Under the pieces are notes generated by a model. The model was not told the DNA's origin, did no database searches, and saw nothing but the letters and a program-made list of their open reading frames with translations. A stretch of 22,684 bases of DNA, from positions 1 to 22,684 of the forward strand of contig QXVZ01033926.1 in assembly GCA_008931825.1 (NCBI GenBank). The letters run 5' to 3'. The position numbers were made by a program, and so were the translations under genes. Shown in pieces: positions 10,331-19,986 of this stretch. This stretch comes from Phallusia fumigata. Taxonomy: Eukaryota > Chordata > Ascidiacea > Phlebobranchia > Ascidiidae. Each line of letters begins with the position of its first letter. Position 1 is the first letter of the stretch.

Positions 10331-10936
10331 AGCGCTAGTTCTAAAATATGAAGTTTTAACAAACACAGAAAGTATGTTGCAATGGTATTGTGTCTTCCTC
10401 AAACTGTTTCTATGTCTGTCATCTAGCAAATCTTTTTGCTTTCCCTCGCAAAATACAGCACTTAAAAATTCGGAAAAACCCCTTATGCAGCGTGAGCAGT
10501 CAGGTGTGACGGTGCTTGCGCAGCAGCGATCACGTGAGGGCAATCATGCGTGACATTCCAAACGTGTTTGGCTGATCAATCACAGTGTCCCAAGACAACG
10601 CTTTGTTTCATCTAAATATAGTGATAAGATTGGCTTAGATGACGGGCCAAACTAACAATGCTGTTTACGGGAGGACAGTTTTTGAACAGGAAAGGCTGCA
10701 ACCTTTACAGTATTGTTTGTTTTACTTATTCCTTCAATAGGCGAAAAAACGCCTGAATGCGTTATACTTATAATGAGTCCACCGTCGAGATACATGTCTC
10801 ATTAAAGTTATTTAAGAACACTTTTACTCGTTTTTTTCTAGAAACAAAGAAGGCAATGATACAATTTCACATTTCCAGGTACGGAGGTTAAGTTAAAAAA
10901 CAATCGCCAACCTAGTTCATCACTAATTTATGCTTT
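10331..10936. other. Spacer between repeat clusters, no gene recognised
   Basis: About 600 bp of unique-looking sequence between the forward array and reverse cluster 2. Overlapping open frames on both strands at 10256-10553 begin inside the repeat array and resemble nothing known. Confidence 0.55.
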
Positions 10937-10942
10937 TAAACT

Positions 10943-11129
10943 ATGCTTATGGTTGACTGCACGAAGCTTGTTAGTAAACCCGCTTAAATCGTGCAAACTG
11001 GTGTATTATACAAGCGCTATGATTGATTACACAATGCTCGCTACAAACCAGTTTTGAGATTGTGCATGTAACAAGCGCTATGTTTGCCTCGACAAAGCTG
11101 ATTAGAAAAGCCGTTTCGATCGTGCATGT
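10943..11129 (-). repeat. 70-bp repeat family, cluster 2 (three reverse copies)
   Basis: Reverse copies with the core GGTTGACTGC at 10951, GATTGATTAC at 11021 (70 bp on) and GTTTGCCTC near 11082 (about 61 bp on). Each is followed by an AAGCTtGTTAGtAAA-like and a CCCGCTTaAA-like block. More diverged than the 9949-10330 array and in opposite orientation. Confidence 0.78.
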
Positions 11130-11477
11130 GCGTGCTCCACATTTTAAACATGCCATATCCATCATCTGCCACACAATACCGTTAGGTAACAACATTTTTG
11201 CTGCAACTAAATCTGTGTCTCAACCTAGCAACCAAAAACGTCTGTGCGTGAAGAACCATTTTTGGTAAGTACAAGCATTTTTCCAAAACGACCCAATGAA
11301 TACCGGATGAAAAATCAACGGTATGCCAACAGAAACTGTAATTACCGTTCGTAGTTACGCATTTATGGAAGTAATTGCAGCATGTTAGCAAATTATCTTG
11401 TTCTCAAATGACCTCCGAGTGTTAACTTGCTGCTCAACAACGGCCTCAATGCGCAAATGCCGTTTTAACAAGACATG

Positions 11478-11645
11478 TTTTCCAGTTGACTGCATAAAGC
11501 TCGTTTGGAAACCCGCTTTAAGCGTACAAGGTACATCATGTAGCAAGCGCTATGGTTGACTGCACACAGTTCTTTGAAAACCTGCTTTAAGGACACAAAG
11601 TCGCGTAAGAAACTTGAATGCACGTATCTCGTTTAAACCCGACTT
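11478..11645 (-). repeat. 70-bp repeat family, cluster 3 (two to three reverse copies)
   Basis: Cores at 11484 (AGTTGACTGC) and 11554 (GGTTGACTGC), exactly 70 bp apart, with the matching AAACCCGCTTTAAG block, then a decayed third copy around 11611-11645. Same orientation as cluster 2. Confidence 0.75.
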
Positions 11646-13340
11646 TGAGCCAAATCTCAACGTCCCAACTTCCCTAAACTTTAATTACAACACTGAACAA
11701 TATCCTGACTGTGGTACCAAAAATGTTTGTCTTTGCAAAATCACGTTTTCTCTGCATGACTTGTCTTACATCATTTCATGCAGCCTTGCCAAGACCCCTC
11801 AACACACGCTAAACGAATAAGCATTGATTTCCAGTGTCTTGTTTCCGAAGCAAAGGATTCCAATATGCCGCTGTGTAACCAGAGCTATCTGTTTCACTAC
11901 CTCATATTACTTCCCTTTTGGGAGTTTGACTGTTAGTTGTGGTCTGTTGTTCAAACATATTGGATATAAGGCTACCGGAATTGAGTCGCCTTTTCGCAAT
12001 AGCTGCACAAGAACTAACTGCCTGCCTATGCTGGAAAAGTAGACCTTGGCATGTGGCAAAACAATATCAGTCGTAACCAGTAACAAATGCAGTTGATCAT
12101 GGTATAATGGTACAACAGTAGCTTTTGCTGAATGCTTTTAATTCAAAACCTGTTTGAGCGCAAAATAGAGGGTAATTTTAGGTGTGTCCCATTCACCTCT
12201 GGGAACAGAATTTATAAACTGGCGGTTTCATGTTTGTTATGATAAGGACTGAAAACCAATTTCACTAGGCACACAAAGTATCTTGGCTTTAGGGGTGTTT
12301 TTTCTATGGTTTATGATGTCTAGTACTGTAGTTTTACTTATATGTGTTGACATACTTTTAAATAATGTTGGTCTATCCGTTGTATGCCCACATAAAACTA
12401 TGAATTTATTTATACATACCATGCCAAAGAGGCACAACTAAATAAATAGTTAACATGTCAAACATTAAACTCCACAAAAAAATTAATTTAAAGACTGTAT
12501 TTACAGTGAATACTGACAATACAAGCGTCCAAGCATAAAACAGAATTTGGTTCCCCCACACTGGCCTAAGACAAGAGGCTTAACAACTTTCTAAAGCTTA
12601 TTGTCTACAGATTTTGTGACTTATTGTGTGGAAAACAATAAATCCTAGATCCAACAAAAGAAACTTGTGCAACTTTGTTCAGTGCTTTCCACTCAAAATC
12701 CTAGTGTTGGTGTTGTCAATAAGTTTTGTGAATGACCGAAATACTAAAAACTGTGCAAGTATACCTTCTTTTGTTAAATTTATGACAAGAACATAAGGTC
12801 GCAATATTTTTACTGATTGAAAGCTGAAATTGGCTAAGAAAGCTCTGTGTCATACTATTTTACTTCCTCACTCAAAAGATGTGCTTCAACACTTTTTAGG
12901 GATCCAGGTTGTTTTTATATTTACCACATGTTGAAGTGGCAGTATGTACAAGGTTTTCCACTGCATTTCAACATTCAAAAAATTCCAAAAATATTGGCCA
13001 AAAAACAAAACCCACCTTGAGTGCACATAACCCAATTTGATTTTTTTTAAATTGCATTTCATAACCTATTGCCAAATACAAATACATTCCAAATACATTT
13101 TGCCACACAAATTGCTAAAACCGCAGCTTTTATGTACACCTAAGAGGCATGAAATAAATGCATTGTGTAAACCTAGCAGAATTTCACCTGAATGTTACGA
13201 TAATAAGAGACTTCCTTTTAAAGCCAATTGGGCATGTGCTTGAATGGGGGTCAGTGGAGTGTTAGTCAGAGAAGTAACACATTACATCATTGGGTTGTTT
13301 GATTGTGTGCTGGACGTTTGGGAGAAAAGAGCTAACAAAT
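11646..13340. other. Intergenic, no gene recognised
   Basis: No conserved exon, RNA gene or repeat recognised. One plus-strand frame stays open from 11614 to 12042 apart from a single TAA at 11818-11820; its translation matches no family I recognise. The remainder is AT-rich. Confidence 0.55.
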
Positions 13341-13675
13341 TTTCAAGTGTTTTTGAGAAATATAAGGCAACAAAAAACATTCAAAAATTGGGATAAAAGG
13401 GGAAAATCAACCATCTTGAATTTGTTACAAATTTACAATTACAGTTGTTTTCATTAAAATTAATTTCTAATTCAGTCTGGACATCTATTCACTTACTTTC
13501 AAGTGTTTTTGAACAATATATGACAGCAAAAATGCTGAAAAATTGCTTACCGGTGAATAAAAAGTTGTGATGAAAACTAGAAAATTACAGTTGATTTTAA
13601 AACTGTCTTGTACTTAATACACAAATTACAATTGTTTTCATTGTAATTAATTTCTAATTTCATCTGGAAATTTTA
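13341..13675 (+). repeat. Diverged tandem duplication, about 160-190 bp unit
   Basis: TTTCAAGTGTTTTTGA at 13341 recurs at 13497, followed in both by a variant of AATATAnGnCAnCAAAAA. AATTACAGTTGTTTTCATT near 13437 recurs as AATTACAATTGTTTTCATT near 13624, then AATTAATTTCTAATT in both. The copies differ by substitutions and by an insertion of about 30 bp in the second, so this is an old local duplication. Confidence 0.6.
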
Positions 13676-13798
13676 GTCTGGTTTATTGAATTTTTTTAAA
13701 AAAATGCAAACATGAAATTGTGTCTGAATAAATATTTGTGTAGCTTTTTTATATCAAAGCATATCTGGTGATCTGTAAGAAATAGATTTAGTCATGTG

Positions 13799-14162
13799 CA
13801 TAGGCGTCAATTTCCGGGGTGGCAGGTGTGGCAGCCACCCCACTGAAAATTTCTAGGGTGGCAGCCATTATAAAAAGTCTATACTGCCACCCCAGAAATT
13901 TCCTGGATTTGTTATGACTGGTTTACACCAAACACATGCAAGGCATGCAGCAGAAATTTATTTTTGTTCATTTAACAACGCAAGAGGAAGTTCCATTTTG
14001 CATGTCCCTACGTCTCCTGTGCTATATGCATCATTAAGAGTACAATGACGTTATAAACCAATAGGTGCACGTTGTGTAATTCGATCACGTGTCAGAACGC
14101 TTGGACTTAATCATTTCGCCACCCCGCACGAAATAAAAATCGCTAAAAAATCGACGCCTATG
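13799..14162 (+). mobile_element. Complete hAT-like MITE, 364 bp, with 8-bp target duplication
   Basis: The ends are inverted repeats: CATAGGCGTCAATTT at 13799 and the complement of the right end, CATAGGCGTCGATTT, with 14 of 15 matching. The element is flanked on both sides by the 8-bp direct repeat GTCATGTG (13791-13798 and 14163-14170). An 8-bp target duplication is typical of hAT transposons, though P and Merlin elements can make similar lengths. There is no transposase frame, so it is non-autonomous. A second, truncated inverted copy at about 22300-22491 confirms it as an interspersed family. Confidence 0.85.
13847..13901. repeat. Stem-loop inside the MITE, 18-bp arms
   Basis: Arms 13847-13864 (AAATTTCTAGGGTGGCAG) and 13884-13901 (CTGCCACCCCAGAAATTT) pair at 17 of 18 positions with a 19-base loop. 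Also part of a direct repeat: GGGTGGCAG at 13817-13825 and 13856-13864. Confidence 0.75.
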
Positions 14163-14170
14163 GTCATGTG

Positions 14171-15653
14171 TATGTAAAGGTTAGAATTTAGGTATTTTGA
14201 AATGTACTTTTTCATTTAGACTTTTTTCTACCTCACCCAAGTTTCGTTTAAAATGAACATCATTTCATGTGTGTTTAAACTACAAAAAATTCTCAATTTT
14301 TTTGAAACTAGATGTTCAAATTATTTTTTTATGTGTCTTTATAAATGAAAATATGTAAAGAGTAAAATGTAAGGTTAATCTTTTTTTCAATTTTACTTTT
14401 TTGTAATTATCCAAAATAAACCAGTATTTTCTAATAGATCCAAGCTGTACCAGTTTAAACAATAATAAAAGTTAGACAATTAGTCACACACTTGACCTAC
14501 CAGGTCTGACAATGCCAGGAATTTCCCCCCAGGCAACGACAGAGATTTATGAGATACTAGGTCACAAAGCTGGTACTAAAACTTGACAATAAACTTGTAC
14601 TACACAACAGACCACAATACCAATTATAACTTTGTTTTTATCGAAATAATACCAAAATTTTAAATCTGCATCAAGACAGATTAAAGCTGTGAGCTTTGTT
14701 AGACATAAAGGCATTTTTGATTAAACCTTTCTACTTGTAAATAATAAGACTGATTGTCCTTGTAAGACTTAAACAATATATATAGGTTGACAAATGTACT
14801 GATAGGCAAATAACAAAAAACTTCAATCTCCGAAAATACTTGAAAGACATTTCAGAGAAACACACTAACACTTACAGAATTGTGTGTATACATAGAATTT
14901 ACCTTTAAAACACAAATTTACACCAAAAACAATCTGTATTTATTGAACCTTTTATTTCACTTGAAAATGAAGCTGACCTTCCTCTACAAACCACACACAA
15001 TTTCATCCTAATGGAATAATCTGGAGATTAAATACAAAACCGTTGTATGGTTTTTACCACATGAAGCAAAGATTGCTAATGGAACAGTAAAGGCTTATAC
15101 GACCAGACACACATTTTCAGACTTCCTAAATTATTCTCTGGAGATTATACTCAAAAGCAAGACAGTGTGGAGGCAAAAAAACCATAATGTTAACAGTCAT
15201 TTTCTTCTTTTTTTCTAAAACAATCCACTGTGCATTTGTTGAAACATTCAAACTACCTGTTAACTTTCTTTTTTTTGGAGTCGCAAGAATATCCTTTGTA
15301 TTGGAACTTGGTATTGTGTTTGTGTGCATAAATGGCTTTTATATCTCCCATACTACCTCTGCAACTTTATATTTAAACTACAATAGTTATCCCCTTTTGT
15401 ATGTGGCCTTGCATAGTTAATAATTTTGTTATTTTGCAGTTTTGTGTTGAATAATTTTGTTATAGCACTGGACAAATACCCAAATGGAGGTAAACCCATT
15501 GCATTTTTTAATAAAAATCTGCAGTAGGTATTGGTATAGGCCCCCCTATAAACAGCAATTCATCCATAAAAAACTTGATGTAAATATAAACAATTCTCTA
15601 CCCTATTCATACAGAACAGTCAGCTATTAAAAAATGAAAGTTTTTAGCATCAA
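14171..15653. other. Intergenic, no gene recognised
   Basis: About 1.5 kb of AT-rich sequence. The overlapping plus- and minus-strand open frames at 15126-15420 are antisense to each other and contain no recognisable domain. No RNA gene or repeat recognised. Confidence 0.55.
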
Positions 15654-18600
15654 AGATTGTGCTTACTCTGCAGCATTATGAAGATCTTATACAAGAGCTT
15701 CATAGAACCACATTAGGCAAACAACAATTACTTCGTTTAAGTAGTTAGCCATGTCGGCGAGATAAATTCATCAAACAAACTCGCTTGCCTTCAAATATTT
15801 GCTGAGTAAACTTTAGTGTGATTGTGCAAAGTGGTAAAGAATAAACGACAAATCTCAGAGTTGCTCTGACTCAACAAAACTAAAAGGTTGAATCTCAAGA
15901 CGAATAACACAATGAAAATGAGTCAACAACGATTAAAACACTAAAATATTGTCTGTGAAATTAGAAGAGAGAACTCATTGCAACACAAATACATGTCCGC
16001 AATGGTTAAAAACCATGTCTAAAACCAGAACCATGTAGAAGTAGAACCATATTTTCTTTTTCTTTGGGAGAAAAAGGATGATCTCGAAAACTACAGGTTG
16101 GTTTGGTATTGCAGGTGCGTTTGGTAGTTGTTTTTTGGCACCTTATAGATTTTAAAATAATATCCTCTCAGAACATGACATGCAGTATTTTGCTAAGCAC
16201 CTGTAGTATTTTCGAACTTAAGATATTCCAGTGCAGTATTTGCTAATTTTACTAAATCCTAACAAAATAGCACTAATAGCAAGAATTTTGTCCCATCTAA
16301 ATGCATTACCTGCGATATTTGCAAAACCAAGCTAAGCGTACCTGTAGTTTTGAAGCCACCAGCTAAAAAACCATCACTGTACATGTAAATATAGCTGAGT
16401 TATTTTCATTAGACACCACCTGTCATAACTGCAAGTTTGGCCATGCTGTTTTAGACTTGCTAAAACTCTGAATTGACTGGTTAGCTTGTGTGCAGCACAA
16501 GAACTATTACAGTTTGTGGTCTGGTCAGGGTAGATAGTGTATAAAAGAAAAAATCTACTTGGCAAACTTTTTTAAACATGGCAGGTACCAATTAAAAAAC
16601 TGCAGGTAATGCTTTGGACTGTTTAATCAGAAAATAATTTGCCAGTCTAAACCCCCCAAAACCTTAAACTAAATGCACAACTGATTTTGTACCAAAACAA
16701 CTGGCTCATTAAAGATACTATATTACTACACATAGCTGTTTTAGTATTCCATTCACAACACAGAGCTATTCAAAGACATTTTATCTGCAGTGCCTTTAAA
16801 TTTTATTCACCAACTGCCCCCCCTACACATTTCAGGCTTCATATTGCTTTAATGTCCTGCTGTTATTTCTGGCTTAGTAATTATTTTAGTTCAATTGTGT
16901 TGCATGCAATTCACTCACCACACAAATATGTTCAACTTATTCTAGAACAGCCTTTATTAAATGCCACAGCATAAAGAAACCTAAATTGTTGGAATTTTTA
17001 TACAGAAGTTGCAAACACTAAAGTTTCTGAAACCACAAAATTCTGATTATGCTGCAACATAGGGTAAAAAACTAAATAGTACCACAAAAAAGCAATTAAT
17101 AATAACCAATTAGGTATGTTTTTAAAGTACTCAGTGCAGAAATTTAGTTAAAACTTTAGGAAAAAAATACGATTATTAGTGTTCAAAACCATAAGAAAAA
17201 ATGAACCTCATTCCAATTACTCGATCTCAAAATCCATTTTGCTGATATTTTAACCAAGTTTTGAAACCACCTACGTGCTAAGCGTCACAGAGAATTTGAA
17301 ATGTCTGGAAATTTGCTTTTCAAGTTTTTCAATTGCCGCATTTCTTCGCTTGTCCAACTAAACAATGCTCAATGCTGTCATCTAGCGAGAGAAATAGCAA
17401 CNAGATTGTGCTTACTCTGCAGCATTATGAAGATCTTATACAAGAGCTTCATAGAACCACATTAGGCAAACAACAATTACTTCATTTAAGTAGTTAGCCA
17501 TGTCGGCGAGATAAATTCATCAAACAAACTCGCTTGCCTTCAAATATTTGCTGAGTAAACTTTAGTGTGATTGTGCAAAGTGGTAAAGAATAAACGACAA
17601 ATCTCAGAGTTGCTCTGACTCAACAAAACTAAAAGGTTGAATCTCAAGACGAATAACACAATGAAAATGAGTCAACAACGATTAAAACACTAAAATATTG
17701 TCTGTGAAATTAGAAGAGAGAACTCATTGCAACACAAATACATGTCCGCAATGGTTAAAAACCATGTCTAAAACAAGAACCATGTAGAAGTAGAACCATA
17801 TTTCTATTTTCTTTGGCAAAAGAAAAAACAATGATCTCGAAAAATTACAGGTTTGGTATTACAGGCTTGTTTGGTAGTTGTATTTTGGCACCTTATATAT
17901 TTTAAAATATTGTCCTCTCAGAACATTATATGCAGTATTTTGCTCAGCACCTGTAGTATTTTCGAACTTAACATTTTCCAGTGTAGTATTTACTAAATTT
18001 ACTAATTTTACTAAATCCTATCAAAAAAGTCAGCATTAACAGCAAGAATTTTGCCCTATCTAAATGCATTACCTGCGGTATTTGCAAAACCAAGCTAAGC
18101 ATACCTGTAGTTTTAAAGCCACCAGGTAAAAAACCATCACTGTACATGTAAATATAGCTGAGTTATTTTTCTAAGACATCACCTGTTATAACTGAAAAGA
18201 TAGCCATGCAGTTTAAGAATTGCTAAAACTCTGAACTGACTGGTTAGCGTGTATACAGCACAAGAACTATTACAGTTTGTGGTCTGGTCAGGGTAGATAG
18301 AGTATAAAAGAAAAAATCTACTTGGCAAACTTTTTTAAACATGGCAGGTACCAATTAAAAAACTGCAGGTAATGCTTTGGACTGTTTAATCAGAAAATAA
18401 TTTGCCAGTCTAAACCCCCCAAAACCTTAAACTAAATGCACAACTGATTTTGTACCAAAACAACTGGCTCATTAAAGATACTATATTACTACGCATAGCT
18501 GTTTTAGAATTCCATTCACAACACGAAGCTATTCAAAGACATTTTATCTGCAGTGCCTTTGTATTTCATTCACCAACTGCCCCCTACACATTTCAGGCTT

Positions 18601-19274
18601 CATATTGCTTTAATGTCCTGCTGTTATTTCTGGCTTAGTTATTGTTTTAGTTCAATTGTGTTGCATGCAATTCACTCACCACACAAATATNCCCCCTACA
18701 CATTTCAGGCTTCATATTGCTTTAATGTCCTGCTGTTATTTCTGGCTTAGTAATTATTTTAGTTCAATTGTGTTGCATGCAATTCACTCACCACACAAAT
18801 ATGTTCAACTTATTCTAGAACAGCCTTTATTAAATGCCACAGCATAAAGAAACCTAAATTGTTGGAATTTTTATACAGAAGTTGCAAACACTAAAGTTTC
18901 TGAAACCACAAAATTCTGATTATGCTGCAACATAGGGTAAAAAACTAAATAGTACCACAAAAAAGCAATTAATAATAACCAATTAGGTATGTTTTTAAAG
19001 TACTCAGTGCAGAAATTTAGTTAAAACTTTAGGAAAAAAATACGATTATTAGTGTTCAAAACCATAAGAAAAAATGAACCTCATTCCAATTACTCGATCT
19101 CAAAATCCATTTTGCTGATATTTTAACCAAGTTTTGAAACCACCTACGTGCTAAGCGTCACAGAGAATTTGAAATGTCTGGAAATTTGCTTTTCAAGTTT
19201 TTCAATTGCCGCATTTCTTCGCTTGTCCAACTAAACAATGCTCAATGCTGTCATCTAGCGAGAGAAATAGCAAC
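15654..19274. repeat. 1.75-kb direct duplication flanking an N (probable haplotype copies)
   Basis: Copy 1 is 15654-17401 and copy 2 is 17403-19274, meeting exactly at the N at 17402. Both start AGATTGTGCTTACTCTGCAG and end GAGAAATAGCAAC. The first 350 bp and the last several hundred bp are nearly identical, while 17770-18260 against 16020-16510 carries many substitutions and small indels, as expected for two alleles of a polymorphic species. Copy 2 also contains a nested 111-bp duplication at another N. Most likely two haplotypes placed in tandem by the assembler. Confidence 0.85.
18580..18802. repeat. Nested 111-bp direct duplication flanking an N
   Basis: 18580-18690 and 18692-18802 both run from CCCCCTACACATTTCAGG to CACACAAATAT, separated by the N at 18691. 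I see two differences, TTATTG against TAATTA in the GTTATTGTTTTAG stretch. The right-hand version matches the corresponding place in the 15654-17401 copy. Again fits two contig ends that overlap but were not merged. Confidence 0.88.
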
Positions 19275-19304
19275 TAAATAACAACCACTAACTGGCGCAA
19301 CAGT

Positions 19305-19373
19305 TATAAAATCAGTGCGAATTCTAAGTTTTTACTGGCTTTTTTTCTTGTTTCACGTTTATCCTCGGTGAGT
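19305..19373 (+). promoter_or_regulatory. Candidate TATA box and 5' UTR exon donor for CCDC47
   Basis: TATAAAA at 19305-19311 lies about 57 bases before a good donor sequence, CG|GTGAGT, at 19368. A start site some 25-30 bases after the TATA would give a short untranslated exon ending at 19367, joined to the acceptor at 19821-19822 just before the CCDC47 ATG, an intron of about 455 bp. This is a prediction from motifs only; spliced-leader trans-splicing at the same acceptor is the alternative. Confidence 0.35.
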
Positions 19374-19808
19374 GGAAAAACACAAGATAGTTTGATGTTT
19401 ACAAGTAATTCCATCATAGTATACTCACATATGCTATGAATATACTAAGATTCCACCATTTGGAGACCCGCTACCCGTTTTTACCTTTTTGCAACATTTG
19501 GGGTGCAATGTTTTTATTACTTGGTCCGGTAAGAGTCTGATACCTGGTTGATGTAAAAATTTGAATAAATTGTCAGGTTGATTTAATTTTTCTGAATAAA
19601 TAGGAATTGCTGATTTCTTAGCTTGACAAACAAGGACTAACAAAGCACTCTGCAATAATAGAAATCAAGCTTATCGGATATACAACGTTTTCATCATCCA
19701 TCTAAAAGCACCGGATGATCACATGATAAAAGCACGAAGCGTGAACAAGCAAAAAAACACGCGACATCAATATTGAAGAACAGATGTTTTCGTGTTTTAT
19801 TACAAATA

Positions 19809-19823
19809 TTCTTAAAATTTAGG
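19809..19823 (+). promoter_or_regulatory. Splice acceptor one base before the CCDC47 start codon
   Basis: AATATTCTTAAAATTTAG ends with AG at 19821-19822, followed by G and then the ATG at 19824, after a T-rich tract. It serves either a cis intron in the 5' UTR or addition of a trans-spliced leader, which is widespread in Ciona. Confidence 0.55.
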
Positions 19824-19986
19824 ATGGGTGTAAGGTTTCGTGTGGTTGGCAGTTTTCTGCTGTTGCTGTTTCTACACAGCAGCATAGGAAATCAACAACA
19901 TGGATCAGTTGATGGTGAGGACAACGAATTTGCCGAATTCGAAGATTTTGATGAAACTTCAGAACCAAACAACCAACAAGCCGAAG
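19824..19986 (+). CDS. CCDC47: CCDC47 coding exon 1 (signal peptide, acidic start)
   Basis: 163 bases: 54 codons plus G. It encodes the hydrophobic signal peptide and DNEFAEFEDFDE. The donor is G|GTATTG at 19987. Reading on into the intron adds no family-like sequence. Confidence 0.92.

Noticed and set aside
8144-11645. 70-bp units as tRNA, snRNA or spliced-leader RNA genes
   Set aside because: No tRNA A/B box pair or cloverleaf, no Sm site with a following hairpin, and no leader-plus-donor arrangement could be seen.
16182-16240. Short repeats of the GCAGTATTTTGCTAA type as a tandem array
   Set aside because: Only about three loosely similar copies at uneven spacing (about 21 and 30 bp); too weak to call.
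16687-16974. 95-codon plus-strand open frame in the duplicated region
   Set aside because: In the other copy (from 18450) the frame is shifted because the C run is 5 instead of 7 bases long, so the frame is not kept between alleles. No recognisable domain.
19773-19823. In-frame upstream ATG that would add 17 residues to CCDC47
   Set aside because: It would push the signal peptide inward and crosses a good splice acceptor at 19821-19822; the family starts directly with a signal peptide.
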